Source: Sphingomonas_R arantia
GTDB taxonomy: Bacteria; Pseudomonadota; Alphaproteobacteria; Sphingomonadales; Sphingomonadaceae
Assembly (NCBI RefSeq): GCF_042682045.1
Contig: NZ_JBHUGS010000004.1
Coordinates: 62,001 to 126,000, forward strand
DNA length: 64,000 bases
Reading direction: 5' to 3'
Below are positions 18,381 through 27,031 of this stretch, piece after piece. A model generated the notes under the pieces. That model did no database searches. It was not told the DNA's origin and saw nothing but the letters and a program-made list of their open reading frames with translations. Position 1 is the first letter of the stretch; each line of letters begins with the position of its first letter. A program made the translations under genes and the position numbers.

Positions 18381-18540
18381 TCCGTTCGGTTCGAGCTTGT
18401 CGAGAACTGCGCCGGGTTCTCGACAGGCTCGAACCGAACGGAGGGGGGGTAATCGAACCGAACGGAGGGTGGTAACCGAATCGAACGGGGGTTGAGGCTC
18501 GAACCGAACGGAGGTTGGTGGTCGAGCCGAACGGGGTTTG
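18381..18540. repeat. Family C palindrome, copy 2, with degenerate tandem half-copies
   Basis: A full palindrome (arms 18381-18407 and 18415-18442) is followed by three or four shortened copies of the outer arm: TCGAACCGAACGGAGG (18453), CCGAATCGAACGGGG (18476), GCTCGAACCGAACGGAGG (18497) and GTCGAGCCGAACGGGG (18521). Only the arm core GAACCGAACGG is kept. The block fills the space between the unknown gene at 17463-18263 and the end of the S41 protease gene. Confidence 0.8.
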
Positions 18541-18555
18541 GCGGCGGCGGCCTTG

Positions 18556-20022
18556 TCAGAACAGGCCGGGGACCTCGCGTTGGGCGGTGTCGGGCTTGGC
18601 GGGGATCAGGAGTTCGCGGTCGGTGGCGAGGCTGCGGGAGCCGATGCCGCTGGCGGTCGTGGCGGTGATGCGGGTGCAGGGGCGGCCGGCGAGGAAGTCG
18701 AGCGCGCGGGCGGTGCTCGATTCGCGGGGGTCGCCCATCGGGAAGCTTATGTCGTCGTTGGCGGCGCAGCTGGCCTCGACCGTGGTGGCGAGGCCGTCGA
18801 AATAGGCGGCGGAGCGCGCGCTGTTCTGGACCGCGATGGCGACCACGCGGAGCCGATCGTCGCAGGCCGGGCGATCGAGCGCGATCTGGCCGACGGGCTT
18901 GCCGTAGGTGTTGCTGCCGATCAGCGCGGCGCGGTTGCGCAGGTAGGGCGTGTAGGCGTTGATGACGAGTTCGCTGGCCGACGCGGTGCCGCCAGTGCCG
19001 ATGAACGCGACGCGCGTCGGGGCGACCGATTCGGCGACGGTGCGGAAATAGCGGACGGTGTCGTTGGTCGCCTTTTCCGGGCGGAAGGAGGTGTAGCCCT
19101 GCACGTCGGTGGCGGCGCGGTCGCGGCCGAGCAGATCGACGAGGTTTTCGGCGACCGAGATGAGCCCGCCGCCATTGTAGCGCATGTCGACGATGATGTC
19201 GGTGATGCCCTGTGCCCGGAAGTTGGCGAAGGCGGTGCGGAGCGCGGGATCGGCGCTGGAAATAAAGGTGCGCAGGTTGACGTAGCCGACGCGGCGATCG
19301 CCGTCGGTGAGGATTTTTGCGCCGTAGCGGCTGGACACGGGTGCGATGTCATATTCCGTCTTGGTCAGCGTGACGAGGCGCGTTCCGGCCGGGCCAGTGA
19401 CCTGGAGCGTGCGGACGAGGCCGGGCGTGTTCGGCCCGAGCGCGACGCCGATCGGATCGGCCCCGCCGAAGTTGTAATATTCGCGGACCGGGCGGAGCGG
19501 CGTATCGCCAGACCCGATGGCAAGGATTTCGTCGCCGCGTTCGATGCCGCCGCCGGCCGCCGGCGTGCCTTCGAAGGTTTCGGCGATGAACAGGCGGCGC
19601 GCGGCGGTATCGCCCGACAGGCGGAAGCCGAACCCGGCGCTGGACCCGGTGGCGTAGAACGCGTCCTCGCCCCGGATCGAGGTGAGGTAGGTGAAATAGC
19701 GGTCGCGGCGCTGGCCGCGCGCGGTGGCGGTGAGCGCGTCGACATAGGTATCGACCGAGCTGTAGGGCGTGGGATCGAGGCTGGCCGGCAACGTTTCGGG
19801 GAACAGATACCATTCGCGCAGCTGCGCGGCGGCCCAGTCCTGCCGTTCGCGCAGCGAGCAGCCGGTGGAGGCGACCGGGGTCGGGGTGGGCGTGGCCGTC
19901 GGGGTCGGTGTCGGGGTGGGAGTCGTGCCGCCGGTGACGGGTGCGCTGCCGCCACCGCCGCCACCGCATGCGGACAGCAGCGCCGCAACAGACAACAGGA
20001 CACCCGAACGCCGATACCGCAT
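18556..20022 (-). CDS. S41 family peptidase, lipoprotein (C-terminal-processing protease type)
   Basis: 488 residues. A lipobox (LLSVAALLSACGG) predicts a lipid-anchored periplasmic protein; a Gly run and a Thr-Pro repeat linker (about 33-50) follow. A PDZ-like domain (GTPAAGGGIERGDEILAIG, about 155) precedes the S41 core with VGYVNLRTFIS, DIIVDMRYNGGG and the nucleophile region GTGGTASASELVINA (Ser about 350); the base is expected near NTYGKPVGQ. Similar lipoproteins with TP linkers are common in sphingomonads. Substrate unknown. It is divergent from prfB. Confidence 0.9.
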   Translation of the reverse strand: MRYRRSGVLLSVAALLSACGGGGGGSAPVTGGTTPTPTPTPTATPTPTPVASTGCSLRERQDWAAAQLREWYLFPETLPASLDPTPYSSVDTYVDALTATARGQRRDRYFTYLTSIRGEDAFYATGSSAGFGFRLSGDTAARRLFIAETFEGTPAAGGGIERGDEILAIGSGDTPLRPVREYYNFGGADPIGVALGPNTPGLVRTLQVTGPAGTRLVTLTKTEYDIAPVSSRYGAKILTDGDRRVGYVNLRTFISSADPALRTAFANFRAQGITDIIVDMRYNGGGLISVAENLVDLLGRDRAATDVQGYTSFRPEKATNDTVRYFRTVAESVAPTRVAFIGTGGTASASELVINAYTPYLRNRAALIGSNTYGKPVGQIALDRPACDDRLRVVAIAVQNSARSAAYFDGLATTVEASCAANDDISFPMGDPRESSTARALDFLAGRPCTRITATTASGIGSRSLATDRELLIPAKPDTAQREVPGLF

Positions 20023-20192
20023 GACAAACCCCCCCGGAATATTGCGGTGATCCTAATATGTTCCGGGCAATACGCCAGCGCCAAAGCGGGCGCGCGACGT
20101 CGCGGGTTGCGGAAGGCCGGGCATGTCCCCTATTTGCTGTCGATTACGCGGCGGCCTTAGTGGGGCCGCCGCGACCGTACCGGAGAATTGTC

Positions 20193-21320
20193 ATGCGCGC
20201 CGAAGCGCAAGCCCACGCCGACCAGATCAATGCCGCATTGGCGTTGTTGCGCCGTTTCCTCGACTGGGATCGGGCGCTGCGGCGGCTGGAGGAGCTGAAC
20301 AACCGCGTCGAGGACCCGACGCTGTGGAACGACCCGAAGGCCGCGCAGGAGGTGATGCGCGAACGCCGGCGGCTGGACGAGGCCGTCAACGCGACGCGCG
20401 CGATCGAGGGTGAGCTGGCCGATACGAGCGAGCTGATCGAGATGGCGGAGGCCGAGGGCGACGGCGCGATGGTCGACGACGGCGTCGCGAGCCTGGCCGC
20501 GCTGGCCGAGCGCGCCGAGCGCGACAAGGTCACCGCGCTGCTGGCGGGCGAGGCGGATGCCAACAACAGCTATATCGAGGTGAACGCCGGCGCGGGCGGG
20601 ACCGAGAGCCAGGACTGGGCGGGGATGCTGAGCCGCATGTACACGCGCTGGGCCGAGCGGCGGGGCCTGAAGGTCGAGCTGATCGACCATCATGCGGGCG
20701 AGCAGGCGGGGATCAAGTCCGCGACGATCCTGGTGAAGGGCGAGAATGCCTATGGCTACGCCAAGACCGAGAGCGGCGTGCACCGGCTGGTGCGGATCAG
20801 CCCCTATGACAGCGCGGCGCGGCGCCACACGAGCTTCGCCAGCGTCTGGGTGTATCCGGAAGTCGACGACGACATCGATATCGAGGTGTTGGACAAGGAC
20901 CTGAAGATCGACACGTACCGCGCGTCGGGCTCGGGCGGACAGCACGTCAACACGACCGATTCCGCGGTGCGGATCACCCATATCCCGACCGGGATCATCG
21001 TGGCGTGCCAGAACCAGCGGTCGCAGCACAAGAACAAGGCCGAGGCGCTGAAGCAGCTGAAGGCGCGGATGTACGAGCGCGAGCTGGCGATCCGCGAGGC
21101 GGCGGCCGACGAGGGCTATGCCGCCAAGACGGAGATCGGCTGGGGCCACCAGATCCGGTCCTATGTGCTGCAACCCTATCAGCTGGTGAAGGACCTGCGC
21201 ACCGGCGTGACGTCGACCGCGCCGGGCGACGTGCTGGACGGTGATCTCGACAAGTTCATGGCGGCGGCCCTGTCGCAGCGCGTGACGGGCGAGGAAGTGG
21301 ACGTGGAGGACGTGGAGTGA
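20193..21320 (+). CDS. prfB: Peptide chain release factor 2
   Basis: 375 residues. Recognises UGA/UAA stop codons and triggers peptidyl-tRNA hydrolysis. The catalytic GGQ is in ASGSGGQHVN (about 248-250); the codon-recognition tripeptide is SPY (RISPYDS), not the enterobacterial SPF. The reading frame is continuous, with no in-frame UGA early in the gene, so the autoregulatory +1 frameshift of E. coli prfB is absent. GGAG ahead of ATG 20193 supports the start. Its stop overlaps the start of the next gene (TGATG). Confidence 0.97.
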   Translation: MRAEAQAHADQINAALALLRRFLDWDRALRRLEELNNRVEDPTLWNDPKAAQEVMRERRRLDEAVNATRAIEGELADTSELIEMAEAEGDGAMVDDGVASLAALAERAERDKVTALLAGEADANNSYIEVNAGAGGTESQDWAGMLSRMYTRWAERRGLKVELIDHHAGEQAGIKSATILVKGENAYGYAKTESGVHRLVRISPYDSAARRHTSFASVWVYPEVDDDIDIEVLDKDLKIDTYRASGSGGQHVNTTDSAVRITHIPTGIIVACQNQRSQHKNKAEALKQLKARMYERELAIREAAADEGYAAKTEIGWGHQIRSYVLQPYQLVKDLRTGVTSTAPGDVLDGDLDKFMAAALSQRVTGEEVDVEDVE

Positions 21321-22033
21321 TGCGGACGACCGCGAGCCTGGGCCTGTTGCTGATGGTCGCGGCATGCGGTGCGGCGAGCCCGCCGGCCGCGGGCGACACG
21401 AAGGTGAAACCGTCCGAATTCCCGACCGCGCACCGCCCGGTGGCGGCGATTGTATCCGACCGCTGGTCGAACGAGGAGGAGCGCGACCGGCTGCGCGAGG
21501 CGGGGACGGTCATGGACTATAGCGGCGTGCGCAAGGGCATGACGGTCGCCGATATCGGCGCGGGCGAGGGATATTACACGATCCGCCTGGCGCAGCGCGT
21601 GGGCCCCGACGGGCGCGTGCTGGCCGAGGATATCCTGCCCGCGGTGCGCGACAAGCTGGCCGAACGCGTGACGCGCGAGGCGCTGGACATGGTGAGCGTG
21701 AAGCTGGGCACGCCGGCCGATCCGAAGCTGCCCGAGAACAGTTTCGACCGGGTGTTCCTGGTCCATATGTATCACGAGATCGCGTCGCCCTATGAATTCC
21801 TGTGGCATTTGCGGCCTTCGCTGCGCGCCGGGGGGCGCGTGGTGGTGGTCGATGCCGACCGCCCGACGCAGAACCACGGGACGCCGCCGGCGCTGCTCGA
21901 CTGCGAATTCGCGGCGGTGGGCTATGTCCGGGTGGAACGCCGCGCGATGCCGTCGGCGGGCGGGTACCTCGCGATGTACGAGGCGCGCGGGGCGCGACCG
22001 GAGCCGGGGGCGATCAAGGCCTGCGGGGGGTGA
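21320..22033 (+). CDS. Exported class I SAM-dependent methyltransferase-like lipoprotein
   Basis: 237 residues, translationally coupled to prfB (ATG overlaps its TGA; an in-frame GTG one codon earlier is possible). The N-terminus LGLLLMVAACGAAS is a plausible lipobox, predicting an exported protein. The methyltransferase fold is clear: motif I VADIGAGEGYYTIRLA (about 76-91), motif II RVLAEDILP, then FDRVFLVHMYHEI and LRAGGRVVVVDADR. An exported SAM enzyme is odd because SAM is cytosolic; the domain may act before export or have another role. Similar prfB-linked genes are usual in sphingomonads. Confidence 0.83.
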   Translation: MRTTASLGLLLMVAACGAASPPAAGDTKVKPSEFPTAHRPVAAIVSDRWSNEEERDRLREAGTVMDYSGVRKGMTVADIGAGEGYYTIRLAQRVGPDGRVLAEDILPAVRDKLAERVTREALDMVSVKLGTPADPKLPENSFDRVFLVHMYHEIASPYEFLWHLRPSLRAGGRVVVVDADRPTQNHGTPPALLDCEFAAVGYVRVERRAMPSAGGYLAMYEARGARPEPGAIKACGG

Positions 22034-22393
22034 GCTTGGTGGTGACGGTCGGGGACCGGCACCGCTGACTGCATCGTCAGTCTGAGAAAGAACAGGAGCG
22101 GGCACGCCGGTCGTTTCCGCCGTGGCCTGTCGTGTCAGCGGAGCGCACCATTGGGCGTGGTGCCGTTACCTGAATGTTGCGCCGATCGGTCACTGCGAAC
22201 CATCCTGAGCGCCCGTCTGCTACACCGCTTCTTTTGGATTCGGGTCGCGAGCGGCTCGATCGACTAATTCAAATCAATAAACTTAAGTATATAAATTATG
22301 CAACCACGGGCGTCGGGGAATGTCTTGTTGTCCACAGAACTGACGCATAGAGTGTCTATTCGAGAGCAATAGACCTCAAATAGAGTCCGCCTT
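22034..22393. other. Intergenic region, partly AT-rich, no gene seen
   Basis: 360 bases between two same-strand genes. The stretch 22260-22385 is clearly AT-richer than its surroundings and is the likely promoter region for the downstream methyltransferase gene, but no convincing -35/-10 pair was fixed. No repeat family member or RNA gene was recognised. Confidence 0.4.
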
Positions 22394-23299
22394 ATGGAAA
22401 GCTCTGCCGTTCTCCCTCCCGAATTCGACGCAGGGCATTACCGCGGTCGGTACGAGGACCTGCGCGCGCTGGACGATGCCCAGGCCGCCTCGCATTTCGC
22501 CGTGATCGGTCACAAGGAGGGACGCGAAGGATCGCCGTTGTCGTTCCGCGAAACGTTCCTGGCGGAGATCGTTCAGCGCGACGAGGGGGACATATTGGAG
22601 ATCGGGCCATATTACAGCCCGGTCGTGACGGGTCCGAACGTGGCCTATCTCGACGTTCTGGATGCGGACGAATTGCGCGCGCGTGCGATCGAACAGGGGC
22701 ATGACCTGGCCAAGGCCCCAGCGAAGATCGATTTCGTCGGTGATATATCGACCGTCGACCGGTCGTTTGCCGCCGTGGTCAGTTGCCATGCGATCGAACA
22801 TCAGCCGGATCTGGTCCGCCATTTGAATACGGTCGCGAAGATCCTGGAGCCGGGCGGCCGTTATTATCTGATGGTTCCGGACCATCGCTATTGTTTCGAC
22901 GCGCTGATCCCGGGGAGCACGATCGCCGGCGTGTTGCAGGCGCATCGCGAGGGGCGGACGCGCCATACGTTGCAGAATGTCATCGAGCATCGCGCGCTGA
23001 CCACGCACAACAACCCGGCCCTGCACTGGCAGGGTCTGTCCGGGGAATCCAAGCCGGCGAACCAGGAAACGCGGATCCTGGCCGCGATCGCGGAGTATGA
23101 CCGGGCGGACGGCGGCTATGTCGACGTCCATGCGTGGTATTTCACGCCGACGTCGTTCCGGAACATCACCGATGCGTTGTTCCAGATGGGGCTGTCGGAA
23201 CTCAAGCCGGTGCGGATCTTCAACACGCCGATGGGCCGGTTCGAATTTTGTGCGATCCTCGAGAAGCCGCGCGAGGAGCCAGCTTCCACGCCGATGTAG
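22394..23299 (+). CDS. Class I SAM-dependent methyltransferase, glycan-cluster type
   Basis: 301 residues. The N-terminal part FDAGHYRGRYEDLRALDD...HFAVIGHKEGR resembles the short module found at the start of glycosyltransferase-linked proteins; the methyltransferase domain follows, with motif I DILEIGPYYSPV (about 66-77), the post-motif AAVVSCHAIEHQPDLVRHLN (about 128) and LEPGGRYYLMVPDHRYCFDAL. Proteins of this shape usually modify polysaccharides or their precursors, but no glycan genes flank it. It is preceded by an AT-rich intergenic region. Confidence 0.8.
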   Translation: MESSAVLPPEFDAGHYRGRYEDLRALDDAQAASHFAVIGHKEGREGSPLSFRETFLAEIVQRDEGDILEIGPYYSPVVTGPNVAYLDVLDADELRARAIEQGHDLAKAPAKIDFVGDISTVDRSFAAVVSCHAIEHQPDLVRHLNTVAKILEPGGRYYLMVPDHRYCFDALIPGSTIAGVLQAHREGRTRHTLQNVIEHRALTTHNNPALHWQGLSGESKPANQETRILAAIAEYDRADGGYVDVHAWYFTPTSFRNITDALFQMGLSELKPVRIFNTPMGRFEFCAILEKPREEPASTPM

Positions 23300-23632
23300 T
23301 GTTGCGGCGGCCGTCACATTGACCGGCACGGCTTGCATTTTGCGCAGGATGAAGCCGACGGACAGCGGCGCTGGCACGATCCAGCGCGCGCTGAACGGGG
23401 TTGGGTCGCGGGTCACGTGCGTGGGTGTACGGAGCTGTGCCACGAGGCATTGGTTGAGATAGTTTGACCGGAACTGAGGTCGGTTCGGACTTCCGCAGGG
23501 TCATTGGCAGGGTTCGGCCGTTGCGCTGGACCTGGCAGGACGCGGAAGTCTTGAGGGGGGGGCAGCTCTTGAAGCGGCGGCCGGAGGTGGTGGCGATCAC
23601 GGCTTGCGCGGGCTGACGGCGAAATTCAGATG
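23300..23632. other. Intergenic region without recognised feature
   Basis: 333 bases between convergent genes. Short open frames exist on both strands but none has a plausible ribosome binding site or family features. No palindrome of the families seen elsewhere was found. Confidence 0.4.
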
Positions 23633-23932
23633 TCAGGGGATCGGTTCGCAGGCGATCCCGTCGCGGTCGCCGTCCAGGCCTTCGCGGTAGCCGGGTTCAC
23701 CGCGGTAGAGCGGTGCCGTACCGGCGGCGCGTGGCCCGTTGCAGCCGGCCCAATGGTCGCCGGGCTGGGGTGGTCTCTGCCGGACGGTCACGCTTGCGAC
23801 GGCAAGCCGGCGGATCGGGGTGGCGGCGTCCGCATCGGCCGGCGCGGACGGGAGCGAGGCGTAGCCGATGGCTCCACCGACGATGGACGCCGCGGCCAGG
23901 ACCGCAAATGTCGGGAGTTTGGATGTGGCCAC
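23633..23932 (-). CDS. Excalibur calcium-binding domain protein
   Basis: 99 residues: an N-terminal membrane anchor (LPTFAVLAAASIVGGAIGYA), a short linker, and a C-terminal excalibur domain with its Cys pair and EF-like loop GDHWAGCNGPRAAG ... LDGDRDGIACEP (about 58-98). The domain is extracytoplasmic in known proteins and binds Ca2+ through a DxDxDGxxCE loop, here DGDRDGIACE. Single-gene unit. Confidence 0.85.
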   Translation of the reverse strand: MATSKLPTFAVLAAASIVGGAIGYASLPSAPADADAATPIRRLAVASVTVRQRPPQPGDHWAGCNGPRAAGTAPLYRGEPGYREGLDGDRDGIACEPIP

Positions 23933-24045
23933 GGGTCGGGCCTAGCCGGCCCGCATCAAGAACGGGTTAAGCGCGCGGTCTGTGATCCGGGTCGCGGCCA
24001 GGTCATCGCGCAGATCCGTTGTTGAACGGGTCTGCGTAGTCCGGC

Positions 24046-24414
24046 TCAGTTCGGGGTGGCCATCAGGATGACGGTGTCGGCGTAGGCCGGGTTGTCGGCG
24101 TCGAACTGCGGATGGCGGGTGAAGGGGAAGGACGTCAGCGCCAGGTCGGTCAGGCCGGAGAGGCGGAATGCGCCGAGCTTGATCAGTTTGGGCTTCGCGC
24201 CGTCGCGTTCGAGCACGACCGCGTCGAGGATCGGATCGTCGTGGCGGGTGTACAGGACGTGCGGCGCGATGCGGATCGACGTCTTGTTGTAGGTGGCCTG
24301 CAGGCACAGCTTGCGCGCGATCGCGGTGGTGACGACCGGCGGGACCGGGGTGACCACGTCGGCGGGAACGACGGCCGCGGCAGGCGCGCGGAGAACGAGG
24401 CGGGGCTTTTCCAT
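24046..24414 (-). CDS. Small protein of unknown function, distantly WYL-like
   Basis: 122 residues from ATG 24414; the frame is open upstream only through repeats. After a Pro/Val-rich N-terminus the segment ARKLCLQATYNKTSIRIAPH ... LDAVVLERDGAKPKLIKLGA ... FRLSGLTDLAL resembles the ligand-sensing half of WYL-type domains, but no DNA-binding part is present and the match is weak. It is downstream of pgm on the same strand, separated by about 280 bases of repeats. Confidence 0.6.
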   Translation of the reverse strand: MEKPRLVLRAPAAAVVPADVVTPVPPVVTTAIARKLCLQATYNKTSIRIAPHVLYTRHDDPILDAVVLERDGAKPKLIKLGAFRLSGLTDLALTSFPFTRHPQFDADNPAYADTVILMATPN

Positions 24415-24573
24415 ATCGGTTGCCTTTACGGCAGGCGGGGCGGCGTTGCACGCGGAAAGGGTGGGGTGGCGCGCCGTTGGGGTTCTTCGGTTTTGCTTGG
24501 TGGGGCAGGCTCCCTCCACCCATCGGGGTAGAGGTGGGGAGGGGGGTGTGGCTTGGTTGGGCTTTGCCAACAG

Positions 24574-24621
24574 GCGTTGCTCCCCTCTCCCAACCCTCTC
24601 CCCGGAGGGGAGAGGGCTTTT
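24574..24621. repeat. GC-rich palindromic repeat, family D, copy 2
   Basis: Identical over 48 bases to 51-98. Preceded (24490-24573) by a looser GGTGGGGAGGGGGGTG arm, as in copy 1, so the repeating unit is a composite of two arms of about 110 bases. No gene lies between 24415 and 24695. Confidence 0.8.
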
Positions 24622-24671
24622 CTGGGGCGTTTGGGTTGGACGGGCTTTCTTGCGTAAGCCCGCCACCCCGG

Positions 24672-24693
24672 CCCTCCCCCCGGTGGGGGAGGG
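24672..24693 (-). terminator. GC-rich hairpin after pgm
   Basis: CCCTCCCCC-CGGT-GGGGGAGGG forms a strong stem three bases beyond the pgm stop codon. There is no long T-run on the minus strand, so termination or 3'-end protection is inferred from position and stem strength only. Confidence 0.5.
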
Positions 24694-24695
24694 AG

Positions 24696-26324
24696 TCAGG
24701 TGATGACGTCGGGATCGGTGCGTCCGGTGTGGTGTTTGATGTTCGCGAGCTTCTCGGCGGCGGTGATGAGGGGGGCCAGGGCTTCGGCGACTTCGTGGCC
24801 GAGTTTGCCGTCCTTGGGTTCGTAGCGTTCGAGGTAGAGGCGGAGCGTGGCGCCTTCGGTGCCGGTGCCGGAGAGGCGGAACACGATGCGCGATCCGCCG
24901 TCGAACAGGATGCGGACGCCTTGCTTCAGGCTGACCGAGCCGTCGGTCGGGTCGGTGTAGGCGAAGTCGTCCGCCGCGGTGACGGTGAGGCCCTCGACCG
25001 TCGTGCCGGGCAGCGTGGCGAGTTGAACGCGCAACGCCGTCATCAGCGCGTCGGCGCCGGCGGTGGGGACGCCCTCGTAATCGTGGCGGGCATAATAGTT
25101 GCGGCCGAACAGCGACCAGTGGTCGTGGACGATTTCGACGACGCTCTGCCGGCGGACGGCGAGGATGTTGAGCCAGAGGAGCACCGCCCAGAGGCCGTCC
25201 TTTTCGCGGACGTGGTCGGAGCCGGTGCCGGCGCTTTCCTCGCCGCAGATCGTGGCGAGGCCGGCGTCGAGCAAAGTGCCGAAGAACTTCCAGCCGGTGG
25301 GCGTTTCGTAGGCGGGGATGCCGAGCGCGGCCGCGACGCGGTCGGCGGCCTGGCTGGTCGGCATCGATCGGGCGATGCCGGCGAGGCCCTTCGCATAGGC
25401 GGGTGCGAGATGCGCGTTGGCGGCGAGCAGCGCCAGCGAGTCGGAGGGCGTGACGAAGATGTTGCGGCCGATGATGAGGTTGCGGTCGCCGTCGCCATCC
25501 GACGCGGCGCCGAAATCAGGCGCGTCGGGGGCCATCATGCGCGCGTGCAGTTCGTGCGCGTGGACGAGGTTCGGGTCCGGATGGTGGCCGCCGAAATCGG
25601 GGAGCGGCGTGCCGTTCACCACCGTGCTGGGCGCCGCGCCGAGCCGGCGTTCGAGGATCTCGGTGGCGTAGGGGCCGGTGACCGCGTGCATCGCATCGAA
25701 CGACAGCCGGGTGCCGGACGCGATCATCGCGCGGATCGCGGGGAAATCGAACAGGGTCTCCATCAGATCGGCATAGGCGGCGACCGGATCGACGACCCGG
25801 ACGCGCGTGGTACCGACCAGCGTTTCGCCGTCGCGGTCGAGATCGACGTCGGGCGTGTCGAGCGTCAGGTAGCGGTCGATCGTCTTGGTTCGCGCGAAGA
25901 TGGCGTCGGTGATCGCCTCGGGCGCGGGGCCGCCGTTGGCGATGTTGTATTTGATGCCGAAGTCCTCGTCCGGGCCGCCGGGGTTGTGGCTGGCCGACAG
26001 GATGAGGCCGCCATACGCCTTGTGCAGGCGGATCATGTGCGAGGCGGCGGGGGTGGACAGGATGCCGCCGCGGCCGACCAGGACCGTGCCGAACCCATTG
26101 GCGGCGGCCATGCGGATCGCGGTCTGGATCACCTCGCGGTTCAGGTAGCGACCGTCGCCGCCGATGACGAGCGTTTCGCCCTGGATCTCGGCGAGGCTGT
26201 CGAACACGGACTGGATGAAGGTCTCGGCATAATGGGGCTGCGCGAAGATGCGGACCTTCTTGCGCAGGCCGGACGTGCCGGGTTTCTGGTCGGTGAAGGC
26301 GGTCGTCTGGACGGTCTGGATCAC
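24696..26324 (-). CDS. pgm: Phosphoglucomutase (alpha-D-glucose phosphate-specific)
   Basis: 542 residues. Interconverts glucose-1-phosphate and glucose-6-phosphate, feeding glycogen and surface polysaccharides. The N-terminus TDQKPGTSGLRKKV is the sugar-phosphate loop of the eukaryote-like PGM family; the phosphoserine is in LSASHNPGGPDEDFG (about 112), the metal loop is SDGDGDR (about 280), the sugar-specificity loop CGEESAG, and the phosphate loop RLSGTGTEGATLRLY. Full-length with all motifs. No glycogen genes lie alongside. Confidence 0.96.
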   Translation of the reverse strand: MIQTVQTTAFTDQKPGTSGLRKKVRIFAQPHYAETFIQSVFDSLAEIQGETLVIGGDGRYLNREVIQTAIRMAAANGFGTVLVGRGGILSTPAASHMIRLHKAYGGLILSASHNPGGPDEDFGIKYNIANGGPAPEAITDAIFARTKTIDRYLTLDTPDVDLDRDGETLVGTTRVRVVDPVAAYADLMETLFDFPAIRAMIASGTRLSFDAMHAVTGPYATEILERRLGAAPSTVVNGTPLPDFGGHHPDPNLVHAHELHARMMAPDAPDFGAASDGDGDRNLIIGRNIFVTPSDSLALLAANAHLAPAYAKGLAGIARSMPTSQAADRVAAALGIPAYETPTGWKFFGTLLDAGLATICGEESAGTGSDHVREKDGLWAVLLWLNILAVRRQSVVEIVHDHWSLFGRNYYARHDYEGVPTAGADALMTALRVQLATLPGTTVEGLTVTAADDFAYTDPTDGSVSLKQGVRILFDGGSRIVFRLSGTGTEGATLRLYLERYEPKDGKLGHEVAEALAPLITAAEKLANIKHHTGRTDPDVIT

Positions 26325-26507
26325 GCGTGGTTCCCCCGGGGCGATGTCGCGGGGCGGGGGTATGCGGATATCGTTACGGTCGCAAGTTTGGGCGGGCGTC
26401 GGGCGGCGACGGGGGACAGATGGGGCGGGGGGTGATTGATCGATCGGCGGCCATTGCGGACCGGGGAGGATGGATCGACGGCGTCCGTCGCCTCAACTGC
26501 GCTGCGG

Positions 26508-26535
26508 GCGTCTGCTACTGGTGGAAAGCAGTCCG
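26508..26535. repeat. B-type palindrome, degenerate, edge of array 1
   Basis: GCGTCTGCTACTGGTGGAAA-GCAGTCCG fits the B consensus (GTCYG, then TTTGGTGG, then AGCGGAC) with several changes. It marks the left edge of the repeat-framed array. A weak A-like match, GGCCATTGCGGACC, lies at 26449-26462. Confidence 0.5.
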
Positions 26536-26579
26536 TCGGCTTTCTGGCCGCTGGCGCCAATCCGTGCAATCGGGTGCCG

Positions 26580-26997
26580 ATGAGCACTGTTTACAAATCG
26601 GCGGCTTCGATCGGCTTTTTTGGTGAGGACCTTGATCCGGTAGAGATTACGACTTCTCTCGGCGCGGCGCCGACCGTCGGGGTACGGAAGGGTGGCGTAT
26701 GGCGTACCAAGGCAGGAGCGGAAAAAGTTGCCCTGCAAGGTTCGTGGCGCATGGAGGCAGAACGACGCGAGCCGGGTGATCTGGATGACCAAATCAACGA
26801 ACTACTTGATGGTCTATCGAGTGATCTTCGCGCATGGCGGTCATATTCCAAACGGTATCGCGGACGAGTTTTTGCGTGGCTTGTTCCTCGCCAGCGGGAA
26901 TGAGGGTCTTACCCTGAGGTCTGAAACGCTTGCCCGCCTTGGTGATCGAGGCCTCCTTATAGACCTTGATATATACGGCTCGGACGACCCCGCCTAA
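26580..26997 (+). pseudogene. DUF4279-like gene interrupted by a frameshift
   Basis: The frame starting at ATG 26580 reads MSTVYKSAASIGFFGEDLDP ... LLDGLSSDLRAW and stops at 26903 with an atypical end. The expected end of DUF4279 proteins (RGLFLASGNEGLTLRSETLA, LGDRGLLIDLDIYG) is present, but in another frame, reaching TAA at 26997. The switch lies near 26860-26872, beside GACGAGTTTTT, so one inserted or lost base explains it. It is either a recent pseudogene or a sequence error. DUF4279 function is unknown; members occur in accessory regions. Confidence 0.75.
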
Positions 26998-27030
26998 ATA
27001 TCTGCAGATGGTGGATAGCGGAAGTTCCCG
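26998..27030. repeat. B-type palindrome at the 3' end of the 27032 gene
   Basis: TATCTGCAGATGGTGGATAG-CGGAAGTTCCC fits the B pattern with changes. It fills the space between the convergent ends of the DUF4279 gene and the 27032 gene. Confidence 0.6.
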
Positions 27031-27031
27031 A

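Noticed and set aside
20193..20300. Programmed frameshift in prfB
   Set aside because: The frame is continuous from ATG 20193 and there is no in-frame UGA near codon 26.
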